Source of the DNA: Bufo bufo
Lineage: Eukaryota > Chordata > Amphibia > Anura > Bufonidae
Direction of reading: 5' to 3'
Length of the DNA stretch: 64,000 nt
Assembly (NCBI RefSeq): GCF_905171765.1
Contig: NC_053391.1
Span: 656,861,750 to 656,925,749 of the forward strand
The translations under genes were made by a program, and so were the position numbers. Position 1 is the first letter of the stretch; every line of letters begins with the position of its first letter. Of this stretch, positions 10,885-22,649 are shown one piece after another. The notes below the pieces were generated by a model. The model did not search any database. It saw only the letters and a program-made list of their open reading frames with translations, and was not told where the DNA came from.

Positions 10885-11166
10885 GGTCCATTCACACGTC
10901 CCGTGTGTGTTTTGCAGATCCACAGATCCGCAAAACACGGACACCGGCAATGTGCGTTCCGCATTTTGCAGACGCACATCGCCGGGCACTAATAGAATAT
11001 GCTATTCTTGTCCGCAATTGCATGTTCTATTTTCTTCGGGAAAGGAAATGTGGACCCGGAAAGTGCGGGTCCGCACTTCAATATCCGGACCGCACATCGT
11101 GCTGCCCCATAGAAATGAATGGATGCGCAATTCCGTTCCGCAAAATGCAGACATGTGAATGGACCC
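10885..11166. mobile_element. Nested Harbinger-type MITE
   Basis: The terminal repeats are GGTCCATTCACACG and the inverse ATGTGAATGGACC, with TAA at 10882-10884 and 11167-11169. The left end has apparently lost one base. The interior includes TTTTGCAGATCC/GATCCGCAAAACACGGACACC motifs shared with the truncated copy at 22650-22924. Confidence 0.7.
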
Positions 11167-11574
11167 TAATGCTGCTGTTAGTATGGGCAGCACAAAGTTG
11201 ATGACAGGTTCCCTTTAAATGTGATCCTAAGGGTATTGCAAACAAAAAAAAATCAATATATAGATATATATGTTGTTGTTTTTTCAATACTCTGAGTAAA
11301 ATGTATTGTTTTGTATGCATGTCCTATGCAGTACAATGTGTCTCCATGGTTACAGCATACAAATAACACCCTTATGTGGTTTTGATTCTGCTGTCATTGG
11401 TTTTTCCTTGTATCTGCCCTCTTCTAGTATGGTGTGGGTTAGCAAGAAATTGGGACAGAGGATGTGGAGTGCACTCGTTCCCTGCAAAAGGGTTTCTTTT
11501 TTTTTTCTGACTTGAACTCACAGCATCATAATTACTTATAATGCTGTGAGTTCCTGTCTGACAGTTGGTCTACT

Positions 11575-12030
11575 GTAAAGGTTTTATCCCATGTTTAATG
11601 TAAAAAATTTAAATCAGACATCATATAGGACATGCCAATCTCTTTCTAACAAAGCTAGAACCAGCCCTGTACCTCACGTGGATCCAGAGATCTCCACATT
11701 CGTTGTTCCGATTGCTCTGCTAGATTTATATCAAGCTGGTAGCTCAAGGAGAATGTCCTTTCTGCTGCAGCTCAGGGGGCGTGTCCTTTCTGCCTAATCT
11801 CCATCCGATCACAGCTCAGAAGGCAGTTGAAGCATGAAACTGAGCATTTGCGACCATCTCAGTGAGTTGGACAAAGAAACAAAAAAAAGAACAGGTGGCG
11901 CTATACAGATACATTTTATCGAATAGCTCAGTGCCTATGCTAAATTTTTAATTACATGCAATTCCAAAAGTATTCAGATCCGGTGCTTGGTTGAAAACTG
12001 TAGAATATTTTTGTGGGACAATGCCTTTAA
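11575..12030. mobile_element. TTAA-type MITE, uninterrupted copy 1
   Basis: It starts (G)TAAAGGTTTTATCCC and ends GGGACAATGCCTTTAA, giving imperfect inverted ends with a TTAA-like tip. The reverse complement of this sequence is present at 24354-31633, split by the DIRS element, so this copy serves as the reference empty site. Shared blocks include AGGTGGCGCTATACAGAT and CTAGAACCAGCCCTGTACCT. Confidence 0.7.
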
Positions 12031-12035
12031 TGTCA

Positions 12036-12399
12036 TGAGTAGAGTTGAGCGGACACCTGGATGTTCGGGTTCGGCAGGTTCAGCCGAACTTGAAAAAAAA
12101 TTCACTGGACCCCCCGATCAGCTGTCAGAAGTGGCCGGGCTCTCTCTGAGCACCGCGGCCTCTTCCTACATCGGTCACATGGCCTAGTTGCAGCTCAGCC
12201 CCATTCAAGTCAATGAGGCTGAGCTGCAATACCAAGCACAGCCACTATACAATGTACGGCACTGTGCTTGGTGAGCTTACAGAAGCCTGCATTACTTACC
12301 AGAGCTCCGGTAATTGTGGCGAATCCCTGAAACAGCTGATTGGCGGGAGCCCTGTCTGAGGATAGGTCCTCATTATCAATTCCTAGATAACCCCTTTAA
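12036..12399. repeat. Unclassified repeat fragment with TTAA end
   Basis: It begins TAGAGTTGAGCGGACACC, resembling a hAT-like end, and finishes with GATAACCCCTTTAA, resembling a TTAA MITE end. It may be a hybrid of two elements. Boundaries are tentative. Confidence 0.35.
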
Positions 12400-13306
12400 G
12401 TGCCTGGTTTCACATTTTGCATTGAGGCCTAGGAGCTTTAGTCAGCCTTGTGCCCTGGATACACCCACTCGGCAGTAGTCAATCTTCCTCAGTCTACATG
12501 TATTATCCACTAAATTACAGCCTCTTCTCAGGTTCATAGTGTCTCACAATTGCTGGTACAGTAATTGTCCGAATTTCCTATCTGATTACATGTCTAACAT
12601 TAATCTCAGTCATCGATCAAGGATCGCCCCCTGGACAGATGCATTCAGTCTTCCATCTCCTATTGATCTTGCCCCTCATCCAGACTATCCTTTACCCTCT
12701 CCCGATATGTGTCACCCTGTGCAGAGAGCTCCAATCCATCCCCTCTATGTATCCCGGCTCTTCCTATGATAGCCTGTGACGGCTCGCGCCGCGCTCTGTG
12801 TGATGTGATGCTCAGCTGTCATCCTGATGTCTGCATCTATTCTGCTCAGAGGAATCCAGGATGGCTGTCAGGAGCTGTCTACCTTCTAATAATGGGGAAC
12901 CGTCCTTCTGACAATGGAAGGCGATGACTCCGAAGCGACCCTTCCACCGCTCGCTGATTCTCAGATTCTTCACAGGAAATAGTACAGGTAATAGCTGAGA
13001 TGTAAAATGCTGAGCTTTGCCTTTTTGTGTTGGCGAACGGCAAAGAAAGTTGTAGAGAGACTTTAGCAGTTGTATTTTTAGATCTACCTGACTGCGGCAG
13101 GCAGTATTGGCATCATTTGGCATCATTTTTGTCCAGTCTGACACCTTTACCTTGATCTTTTATAGCCCTATATCTTAGAAATGTTGCAGTGCCACCAAGT
13201 GGAAAGATTGCAGTCTTACAACTACATGGCCGTTCGTCCGGTAGCAGTAGTCTTGATGATATAACATTTGCCTCTGTATGCCCCATCACTTGTGCCTGAG
13301 GAGCTA
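12400..13306. other. No gene recognised
   Basis: About 900 bp in which no conserved domain, repeat end or credible splice-bounded exon was seen. Confidence 0.5.
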
Positions 13307-13436
13307 CACCTCCGGCACTTCAGCTGTGGTAAAACTACAACTCCCAGCATGCTCCATTCATTTCTATGGAGTTCTGAGAACAGCCAAGCAAGTGCACATC
13401 TTGGGAGTCGTAGTTTTACGAGGTTAGCCATCACAG
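13307..13436. mobile_element. Short hAT-like MITE related to 283-439
   Basis: It shares ACCTCCGGCACTTCAGCTGT, AACTACAACTCCCAGCATGC and TTGGGAGTCGTAGTTTTACG with the element at 283-439, and its ends are likewise inverted relative to each other. It contains the same CTCCAT...ATGGAGTTCTGAGAAC centre. No TSD was established. Confidence 0.55.
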
Positions 13437-16400
13437 ACTAGTGTATGCTCTGTTATAGCTCAGCCAGTATTGTGCCTTTTATGACATTATTAGGGATGAG
13501 CGAACTTCATATTTTGAAATTTGGGTTCGGGTTGTGGTATAATCTGAATTGCAATGCCTTTAGAGGCATTCCGTTATTCATTCCGTCATAATAGAAGTCT
13601 ATGGCCTGCATAACGGATCCGTCCCGTTTCCGTTATGCTGGAGTCCTCTCTAGCAGATCTTCAATGTGGGGGGCAGGGTGCAGTCCAAGTATGTCACCAC
13701 CTGATGGTTCAGGTTCTGCTCCAGGTCTAGATGCTGCTGCTGGTGAGTAGTTTTATCACTAGGCGGTGAAGAAAGCTACTCATCAGCGATTCTAGACTTA
13801 GGCTGCTGCTGATGGAGCTGTAGTGCTCCTGCCACCCCACCCCTCCCCTGCAGACGTGAGCGCAGAGGGCCCCCCCGGTCAGACCTGCGAGAGGATGGAC
13901 GATGGTGCAGATAGCAGCGGCCAACTCACTACATAGGATGTCTCTATAGTAGTTCAGTTTGTCCTCCCTCTCAGCGGGTGTAAAAAAGGCCCCCATTTTG
14001 GACCGGTAGCAAGGGTCCAACAAGGTGGAGAGCCAGAAGTCATCCCTCTGCCGAATGGTGACAATTCGGCTGTCACTACGCAAGCAAGTGAGTCAGGCTA
14101 TTTGTGGAAGTGACTCGGAGGGACTCCCTGCCTCCAACACCACTGCTGCTCCTGCTCCTCCTCTCCTGTCACCTGTGTAGAAAAACCACCCATTTTGCTA
14201 CACATTGTTTGTGCTCCAATGTCCTCCTCCTCCTCCAGTTCAGCCCCCACAGGGCTCATGTGGCCGTGAGATCTAGGCGCCACGTCTCCAGTCCCCTGAC
14301 CAGCCAGATTTACCAGCATCTGTTCCAGGATATGAAGCAGTGGAATGACATTGTTCATCCCGTAGTCCTGGCGACTGACAAATAACGTGGCCTTCTCAAA
14401 AGGCCTGAGCAAACGGCAGGTGTCACGCATGAACTTCCACTGGCTGACATCGAAGTTACACAGGGGAGTACTCCTGTCCTCTTGGATCATCAAGAAATTG
14501 TTGATTGCCTTTCTCTGTTGATACAGTCGGTGCAACATATGGAGGGTGGAATTCCAACGGTTGGAAACGTCGCATATGAGCCTATGTTGGTTGCCGTTCT
14601 GCCGTTGCAGCTCAAGGAGGGTGTGCTTTGCAGTGTACGAGTAGCTGAAGTGCATGCAAAATTTCCTGGCCATTTTTAGGATGCCTTGCAGATGGGTGGA
14701 AGACTTCAGGAACCGCTTGACAACCAGAGTGAACACGTGTGCCATACAGGGCGCATGGCTCAGCCCTCCTTGAAGCAGCGCTGACACCATGTTCTTCCCG
14801 TTGTCGGTCACCATGGTTCCGATTTTCAGTTGTCGAAGGAGAAAGCCGGGATTCGATTTCTTGATGAAGGACATGGAGCAGTTCCTCCCCTGTGTGACTC
14901 CGTTCGCCCAGGCAAACAAGGTGCAGAACAGCGTGACACCGCCATGCCCTGCACATATGGTATGCTGGAGGGGCACTGTGACTTGTCCCTGCAGTGGAGG
15001 TTGAGGACAAAGCGGAGGATGAGAAGGCAGAGGCGGACACTGTCGCAGGACCAACGGCGTGAGAACGTGCAGGCGGAAGCGACGTCATCTGGCCAAGTTG
15101 TGGCTGTGCAGGAACCATATTCACCCAGTGGGCTCAACACGTCAGCGCTGCCGTGCACTTTGGCAGACACCGACAGGCTCAAGGTCTGGCCCACCTTCTG
15201 TTCTACATGTGTGTGCAGGGCTGGTACTGCCTTTTTGGCAAAGAAATGACTGCTTGGGACTCTCTACCTCGGCTCGGCACAAGCCATCAGTTCTCTGAAA
15301 GGTGCAGAGTCCACCACTTCGAAAAGGGAGGGACTGCAGCACCAGCAACTTGGACAGGAGCACATTCAGCTTCTGCGCCGTTGGATGAGTGCACGCATAC
15401 TGTTGACTGACGAGGAGGAGGAGGAGCAGGAGCATCAGGACCAGCAGATGATGGGAAGGACAGACAGCTCCCTTCGGCTGAGGTGATGGAGCCTTGACTG
15501 CCTGAAACCGGGTGCGTGCCACTGGGGGATGCAGTGGTTGCTGCGGCAGGCTGGACCACCACATCGGAAACACAGTTCTGCCAGGCCACTTTATGGTGAT
15601 GCTGCATATGTTGACGCAGGGCCACGCATCACCTTCTGCCCACAGATTCTACATATGGCCATGTTCACCTCCTCCGGCGACTTAACAAAAAACTGCCACA
15701 CCGCTGATTAGTAACTTTACCCACAACACTACGCACTGACTGACTGCTACCGCCGCTGCCTCTGTGAACCCGTGCACCGCTACTTCCCAGGCAGGTAGGC
15801 TCCTGCAAAGCGGGTGGTCTACCCCGGGCACGTTTGGCTCCCGACCTCCCACTGCTGCCACCCTGCTGACTCCCAGCCACGCTAGCTACTTGCTGGCTCC
15901 GCTGCTGCCTCACAGGCAAGCTGCCCACCCTCTTCTCCCAATGATGAAGCCCCTTCGTCACCCGACTCCCAAGTGCGATCAGCTACATCATTATCATCAA
16001 GTACTGTCTGCACGTCACTGATGTCCTCCTCAACGGTCTCTGGATCAGGAGCCTGACCGCTCGCAACACCAGCTCCCACACCTCTCTCCTCATCACTACT
16101 TGCCCGTCTAGTGGAGGAAGCGGCGGATGTCTCCTCCAGATCTTGGCTGGGCAGTAGCTGCTGACTGTCCTCTAGTAGCTCGTCCTCGCTGAAAAGTGGA
16201 GCCGAGCCTACAGCATATAACACTTCTAGAGGTGAGGGAACTGAAAATGACAGAGGAAAGTTGAAGACAGTTGGGGGCACAGGGCCTTCTCCCGGGACAT
16301 GCCAACTAAGGGTTGTGTCTGACGCAGTGGTGTACTGCCAATATAGGCAGACCACGCCGTTGCTATGGGGCCCGCGGCACAGGGGGGCCAGGAGCGCATG

Positions 16401-16769
16401 AAAGGCTCCGCCCCCTACTCTGCACAAGACAGTGACAGTTTATTCATAGTTTCAGGCGGCATTCTTGAACTTCTCCCTCCGGCTCCAACCCCACCCATTG
16501 TTCGGGCTGCATCTCCCTCCCAGGCAAGGATCCTGCTGCTGCTGATTGGCCAGTGTATCAGGCAGCAGGCGCAGCGCAGCCAGGCACACATAGAGACTAG
16601 GGTGGCCACTGGCTTCACGGATCTCGCCGGCCACGCCCCCAAAACTTACAAACCACGCCCACCTTCGCGAAGCCGCGCCCCCCATCGCCTGCCGGGAAAC
16701 GGGCGGAGGAGAGGTAAGAACTTGTGGAGGGGTCATGGGTGTCCTGGAGGGACAGTAGTAGTTATTAAC

Positions 16770-16995
16770 GGTAACCCCTTTCAGCAGTACCCTGAGGGCT
16801 TAATAAATACTGTGAATGGGGAACTGCTGAAAAGGGGTTAATAAATACTGTGAAAGTGTGAAGGGCCTTCACATAAACCCTTTTCAGCAGTCCCTCATTC
16901 ACAGTATTTAACCCCTTTCAGTCCCCTCTTCACACTTATTTATTTCCCCCTTTCAGCTGTTCCCAGGACCCACACAGTAGGTATTATTAACCCCT
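16770..16995. repeat. Cluster of alternating direct and inverted short motifs
   Basis: The motifs AACCCCTTTCAGCAGT and (T)TAATAAATACTGTGAATGGG, with their reverse complements, occur several times in about 220 bp, in both orientations. The cluster can form several alternative hairpins. Confidence 0.6.
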
Positions 16996-17588
16996 TTCAA
17001 AATTACCAGTGCCTGCCCTTCCCCCCTTTGAGCAATCCTCGACGGCCCACAGCACAGACCAGGGAGTACCTCAGCGCAGCTGCGCTCCTCCGAGTCTGTT
17101 CCTCCACTTCCTGCGTGGCCGCGCCTGCACAAACCAGAATTGACTGGCGCGATGTCGGTGCGCTCTACGCCGTGATGTGAGTGATCCTTAAAGTGCCCCG
17201 TACTCGTCGAGTCTAGAGTCGCTGATGACCACAAAAAAGGAGGACTTCTGGTTGTCCGTCCTGGCCTTGTTCCGAACGGAGGACCAGGAGTCTAAAAAAC
17301 GGACGTCTGGTCATCCTAATAGAGGATTGCACCCGGCGTGGCAGAGTTATCCTCTGCGCTCACGTGCTGCCCGCCATCTGCCGCCCGCCCTCAAGACAGT
17401 CATCAGCCAGTGAGTGCCCCACACCCCTGGCCCATACTGAAGGACTGGTCAGTGAACACAGAAGTGTGCCACAGTAAGAGGACAGCAGCAGACTTAATAT
17501 AAAGCTCATATATGGTATTGGTTGGATATGGGTGTTCTTGATAGGGGGAGGGCAGCAGCAAGCAGTGGGGTTTGGGGGGAAGGGGGCC

Positions 17589-17713
17589 CTGTAGGATCAT
17601 AGAGGACTCAGGAGGACAGTGTGCTTTCCTCCTACTCCCCCCCCCCCCCCCCCCCCCCCGGGGAGAAGAGGGTGGAAGCACACTGTCCTCCTGAGTCCTC
17701 TATGATCCTACAG
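17589..17713. repeat. Perfect 38-bp inverted repeat around a poly-C tract
   Basis: The left arm is 17589-17626 and the right arm 17676-17713. The arms begin CTGTAGGATCATAGAGGACT and are exactly complementary by eye. The 49-bp spacer contains 23 consecutive C followed by GGGG. It could be an assembly-sensitive site. Confidence 0.8.
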
Positions 17714-17800
17714 GACCCCCCAGCATATCAGTCACCTTGCAGGGGCGGGGGAAGAATATGATTGGAGGCTATGTGCACACTTAGCATCAGCAGCAATGAG

Positions 17801-18139
17801 TTAAAGGGGTTATCCAACCCCTATAATGCCCCCCCAAAATGCTCGGGCCAGGCACCTTACTTACCTCATTCCCCAGCACCCGCATTGCTCCTGATGCCCA
17901 CACAGCCGCCACTGCCTCCCTCCCGTCACGCAGATTAATGCATCCAGCGACATAGGGGGGAGCAGCCAATAGCAGGCCACAATGGGAACGAGCCTCCCTA
18001 GCATCGCGGGTGACGCTAGGGAGGCTCATTTCAAACGCAGCCTGCTATTGTCTGCACCCCCCCATTGGGCATAAGTATTAACTGTATGCGGTGCCTGGGC
18101 AATTTGGGGGACATAATAGGGATTAGATAGCCCCTTTAA
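17801..18139. mobile_element. TTAA-type MITE
   Basis: It starts TTAAAGGGGTTATCCAACCC and ends GGGATTAGATAGCCCCTTTAA in inverted relation, with TTAA at both tips. The centre holds the inverted pair GAGCCTCCCTAGC/GCTAGGGAGGCTC. Non-coding. Confidence 0.75.
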
Positions 18140-18145
18140 CCCTTA

Positions 18146-18461
18146 GGCTGGGTTCAGACCTGAGCGTCTTTGATATGCGCGTTTAACGCGCGTTTTTGAC
18201 GCGCGTTTTTGACGAGCGTTTTTTGCAATAGTAAACGCGCGTTTGACGCGCGTTTGTGTGATTGACTGCAATGTCCTATGGCCACAAACGCGCGTCAAAA
18301 CGCCCCAAAGAAGCTCAAGTACTTGTTTGAGCGTAGGGCGTTTTACAGCGCGTTTTTCAGCGCTGTAAAACGCTCAAGTGAGAACCAGGGCCATAGGGAA
18401 GCATTGGTTTTCATGTGTTGAGCGTTTTACAGCTGTAAAACGCTCAAGTGTGAACCCAGCC
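18146..18461. mobile_element. Harbinger-type MITE with TTA TSD
   Basis: The ends are GGCTGGGTTCAGACCTGAGC and the inverse of GCTCAAGTGTGAACCCAGCC, flanked by TTA at 18143-18145 and 18462-18464. The interior is dense in CGCGCGTTT-type motifs on both strands and in CAGCGCTGTAAAACGCTC, so it is highly self-complementary. Confidence 0.8.
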
Positions 18462-20388
18462 TTAGGATACCAGAGGTTTTTTCATTTTTGCATTTTATTT
18501 TTCCTTCCCTATCTTCCTTGAGCCATAACTTTTTTTTGTGGGAAAACCCCACAATCTTTCCACCTTTTTAGGGGTTTTGTTCCTACAGCTTTACCTTTGT
18601 GGCAAAACTGACCTGTTCCCTTCATTCTCTGGGTCAGTACTATTACAACGATACCACATATGTATAGGTTTTTTATGTCTAAATAGTGTAAAAATACATT
18701 AATACTTTGATAAAAAAAAAAAAATGTACTTTTTTACATCACCATATTCTGACCCCCATAACTTTTTTATAGTTATATGATCTACTGAGCTGTGTGGGGG
18801 CTCATTTTTTGCGGGATGAACTGTAGTTTTTATTGATACCCTTTTGGAGTGTGTGTGACTTTTTTTTAAATCACATTTTATTACATTTTTGGGGGTGAGA
18901 GAAGTGATGAAAAAATGGCGCTGGTAACAAAGCTGTGTCAGGCTTTACCGCAGTGGGCACAGGCAGGAGGAGTGATATATATGCGGGCTCCTTCCCTGCA
19001 CTCGTTCAGTTGTGCTCGCATACATATGGCGCCCTGTGCCCACTCTGCTAAAGCCTGACATCGCCCATTTATGCCCAACTTTACCAAAGCAGACAGGCAG
19101 GAGCAGTGATGTGTGCTGTACATGGCGGAGATCCTTACTCCCATACAGAGAGAGTATGGATTATAAAGCGCTATAAGCACCTGAATTCAGCACCTATTTC
19201 TTAAAGGTTTCTAACGGTTTCAGTAGAACATGTATACATTTTTTTATTGGCAAATGGGGGTGTGGCAGGGGAGGAGCCAGGAGGTGGGATGGGCCAGGGG
19301 TGGGTAGTGGGCAGGGTTGGGGGCCCAATTCAGACTCTTGCTATGGGGCCCAGTGATTTCTGTGTACGCCCCTGGTCTGACGAACCCACCGACTCTTGGC
19401 TGGGGGTGTCTGATGTCACTTGGGACGAAGTGGATGACCGAGTCAACCATTCAAGAACCACTGGGTTGCTGGTCAAGACACAACCGCTAGATGACACCGG
19501 GAGCTCAGGCCTCTCGCTGTGACTACTGCTGCCACGCCCTCTTACTCTGCTGTGACCTCTGCCTGCGCCAGAAACATTTAGGCCTCTGCCACTCCTCTGT
19601 GCAGGGCCTGGCTTTCTCTGTCTGACATACTGTTAGATCAAATAAATAAATAATAAAGAAATTAAATACACCCAAAAAACTCTGTAATTGTCTCACTTCA
19701 GCTCAAACGACTAATTAAGCCCTTTTTTTTTTGCTACTAATACACGCCAAAAAGGGCTGTAATTTTCTCACTTCACCACACAACGGCAAATACTTTTTTG
19801 TGCCACCAATACACGCCAAAAAGGGCTTCATTAACATTAATTTTTTCGACTTATGCACGACACAAAAGGCTTTAGAACAGATAACAGAGCTGTATAATGG
19901 TTAATTTGGATCCCGCAGTCGGTGCAGACAAGGTGTAATAGGATTGTTCCCATTACCCAGGCTATAACCTCCCCTACTGAACCCCTGTTCTACATAAATG
20001 CTGTGGAAAATTCCTCCCTATCCTTTCCCTACACTTGAATAATCTTTCCCTGCACTTGTAAATCGTTTTTTTTAGCACAATGATGTCTTTCCTAGCACTG
20101 TCCCTAGCGCCTGCTGACGTCTCCCCCTGCACTAAGTACACTGGAAAATGGCAGAATCCAAGATGGCTGAGGCTATTTATAGGGTTGTTACATCACAGGA
20201 CTGGCTGCTGATTGGCTGCATTCATAGCATTGTGGGTGATCCCTCGGTCCCAGAGTTTCTTTCTCCATGTCCTCCTCACTGTGCAGCAGCCATGTTAGGA
20301 AAAAATGTGATTCGTTACCACGAAGCGCGAGTAAATTATATTCGGTGCGAATCGACCTGCTTCGTCAGCTTCGATTCGCTCATCTCTA

Positions 20389-21431
20389 ATTATAATTAAT
20401 ATTACATAATTATAAAATTATATATTATATTTTTTTTTTATAAATATACAATTTTTTTTATTTGATGTATAAATATATATTTATATAACTTTACAAAAAT
20501 TATTATACAAAAAAAATGTATGGGAAAACAGCTCTATGGTCCAGAAATAAAAAAAGTTTGTAAAAGGCATTTTATTAGCACAAAAAAAAAAGTTTAATGC
20601 ATCAAAATCACTAAAGTGTCTGATCATTTGGGATAAAAAAAAATTCAGGTCATTGGGGGTTATAGCGGTCTTCATTGTCCAAGGTTAAAGAGCTAATTCT
20701 TACATGAGTTTTACATTGGGAGCTGGGTGCCTTGGGGGTATTTACAAGCCATACAAACAAGGAAAGTCTGTCTTCGACTTTTGCTAGTGCTCAGAAACCG
20801 GTCGTGTAGGAGACTATAGAATCCAATCAGATTGCGGCATATTCAATTTGCATCAATCAACGGCTACTGCAGCTGGCGCCCCTGGTGGTTTATGGGTTCA
20901 CTGCAGGTTTACTCTTGCTACTGCCTCTTACCATTATATAATGTGGTAAAAACATTCACTGGTGTGATATGGTGCCTTCACCATCCTGATGCACAGAAGA
21001 CAGATGGAACAGGTCAAGCAAGCCATAAAAGAGTGTAATAAGAAAACTACTGCCAATATCTAAATTGAGCTGGCCCTGGGGGTGACCTCTTTATTATTGA
21101 GTGACATCTAACGGTGTGTGGTAGCAGCACAATTTATATAATGGGGCCTTAGTGATTCTTCCTTTACCTTGATGTTTCAGGCACCCATTTGTCTGATATG
21201 GATGTGTGCAGTAGCTGTGTTTTGAACAGAAGTTATTTGGTACTTTTGCTACCTGTATTAGGTCTTGTGATCAATCACTTGATCGTTCATGGGCCCACAA
21301 CAAAGCAGATATATGAAGAATCCAGATCTGCTCTTCTTGAGACTACTGCTCTGCCTCATCCCATTCATATGACTGATACTACCAGCATAATGTTAAAAAT
21401 GGTAAGTGGTTCTCCTGGCTACAAATATTCA
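20389..21431. other. AT-rich stretch, then no recognised gene
   Basis: 20389-20660 is a run of AT-rich simple sequence. 20661-21431 shows no domain or repeat end that I can name. A 60-80-codon frame near 21190 has no recognisable family. Confidence 0.45.
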
Positions 21432-21827
21432 TGACCTATCCTCCAGATAGGTGATCAAGTATCAGATTGTTGGGGTCCAACACCAACACCACACCGATCA
21501 GCCGTTTTGGGCTGCTTCGTCATTGGAAACAATACAGTGCATGACGCTGAAGCAGAAGGCTCCATACACTGTGTAGTTTCCGGCGCTGGCATACGTAAAC
21601 TCGGCGCCCTTTGACTTGGTTGGAAGCTGAGTTGCAGTACCATGGCATGGTCACAACATAGTTTACGGAGCTGTCTGCCTCTTGAGCTCCATACACTATC
21701 GTTTCCAGCACTGCAGCAACCCAAAACAGCTCATCAGTGGAGGTGCTGGATGTTGGACACCCGCCAATCTGATATTCATATCCTGAGGAGAGGTCATCAA
21801 TATATGCAGCCCAGAGAACCCCTTTAA
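21432..21827. repeat. TTAA-ended repeat fragment
   Basis: Inverted pieces GACCTATCCTCCAGATAGGT and ATCCTGAGGAGAGGTCATCA bracket the unit, and the right edge is AGAGAACCCCTTTAA. The layout fits a TTAA MITE that has lost its left tip. Confidence 0.45.
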
Positions 21828-21969
21828 TGTAGTTGTCCCTTCTGTGCAGGGTCAGGAATTAGCATGTGAAGAAGGGACAACTACCCTTGTGCATCCATCA
21901 TATAGGGCTTTCACCACCTTTACAAAACCATTACATGTAGCATAGTCAACACTGTGTTTTTTTATAGTG

Positions 21970-22215
21970 GAATTTCGCCAAAATCCTGTTGGCAGCCACG
22001 TCCTTTCTGCCTCCCATTCTTTACATTGGTAGTATGCGCTGAGATCACAGAGCGGTAGTTTACATTTAAAGCTGTGGCCACACGAGAACGGACATGTCCC
22101 TCTTGGTGTGGCCACAGCTTTAAACCGCTACTCTGCTTTCTTCAGTGCTGCCTTCCATTGTAAAGAATGGGAGGGAGAAAGGACACAGCCAATGGCGGGA
22201 TTTCAGTGGACTTTT
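21970..22215. repeat. Palindromic MITE-like element
   Basis: The centre pairs TTTAAAGCTGTGGCCACAC with its perfect inverse (about 22055-22125). Outer arms pair CTTTCTGCCTCCCATTCTTT with AAAGAATGGGAGGGAGAAAG. Ends and TSD were not resolved. Confidence 0.6.
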
Positions 22216-22649
22216 GGCCCGATTGTCCGCTCCAGAATGCGGCGATAAAAAAAACTGTGTGGATGGCCCCTAACAGTGGCACCTGTCAAGAGATGGAATT
22301 CATTAGACAGCAGGTGACCTTCAGTTCTTGAAGTTGATCTATTGGAACAAGAAATAATTGCCAAGTGTGAGGATCGGAGCAACTTTGATAACGCCAAATA
22401 GTGGGTCAGAACATTTCCAGAAGGATCTTGTGTGTAAGTACCTACCAAAGTGGTCCAAGTAGAGACAACTGGTGAACTGGTCACAGGGTCATGGGCCCAG
22501 GTTCAATATTGTGTTGCCCGATCCATGGAAGTCCCACCTTGTAACTTAAAGGACTTTTAGGATCTGTTGCTAATGTCTTGGTGCTAGATACCATGTGATA
22601 TCTTTAGAGATCTTGTGGAGTCTATGCCTCAACTAGCCAGAGCTGTCTT

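Larger units (their letters stand above)
10091..11218. mobile_element. TTAA-type MITE hosting two other MITEs
   Basis: The ends are TTAAAGGGAACCTGTCATCA and its exact reverse complement, with TTAA at both tips (10091-10094 and 11215-11218). TTAA targets are typical of piggyBac and Kolobok elements. Inside lie an independent TTAA MITE (10237-10580) and a Harbinger-type MITE (10885-11166). Removing both leaves a short non-coding element of about 500 bp. Confidence 0.8.
16325..19374. mobile_element. Second hAT inserted in the BED-hAT transposase
   Basis: The ends are CAGTGGTGTAC and GTACGCCCCTG (inverse CAGGGGCGTAC). The octamer GTCTGACG is duplicated exactly at 16317-16324 and 19375-19382. The insertion splits the transposase reading frame of the outer element, and excising it with one octamer restores the frame. 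The interior is non-coding and carries a hairpin with a C-tract (17589-17713), a TTAA MITE and a Harbinger MITE. Confidence 0.88.
13727..19624 (-). pseudogene. hAT (BED zinc-finger) transposase pseudogene, interrupted
   Basis: Read on the minus strand, the order is as follows. A Ser/Gly-rich N-terminal part (19624-19375) continues in frame at 16324 after the inner hAT. An acidic Ser-rich segment ends near 15880. A BED-like finger follows near 15690-15590 ('MAICRICGQKV', then 'RQHMQHHHK' in another frame). The hAT catalytic core comes next, including 'MVTDNGKNMVSALLQGG', 'CMAHVFTLVVKRFL' and 'RWNSTLHMLHRL'. Last is 'FWLSTLLDPCYRSK' near 14030. The TDNGxN and C(x)nH-type motifs fit ZBED-like hAT transposases. 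The usual C-terminal hATC dimerisation block (with its SSxxxERxFS motif) was not found before the left end, so it is probably deleted. At least three frameshifts are present. Non-functional. Confidence 0.75.
13491..20388 (-). mobile_element. BED-type hAT transposon, degenerate
   Basis: The ends are TAGGGATGAGCGAA at 13491 and the inverse TTCGCTCATCTCTA at 20388. The interior encodes a hAT transposase on the minus strand. The right 350 bp is shared with a short derivative at 34089-34644. Flanking octamers (GACATTAT and ATTATAAT) do not match well, so the exact boundaries or a clean TSD remain uncertain. A second hAT of 3050 bp is inserted at 16325-19374. Without it the element is about 3.85 kb. 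Confidence 0.7.

Noticed and set aside
14104..15410. Plus-strand open frames across the hAT transposase
   Set aside because: Shadows of the minus-strand transposase, which carries the conserved motifs.
13483..20396. 8-bp TSD for the BED-hAT (GACATTAT versus ATTATAAT)
   Set aside because: Only 4 of 8 positions agree, so I do not claim a target duplication for this element.
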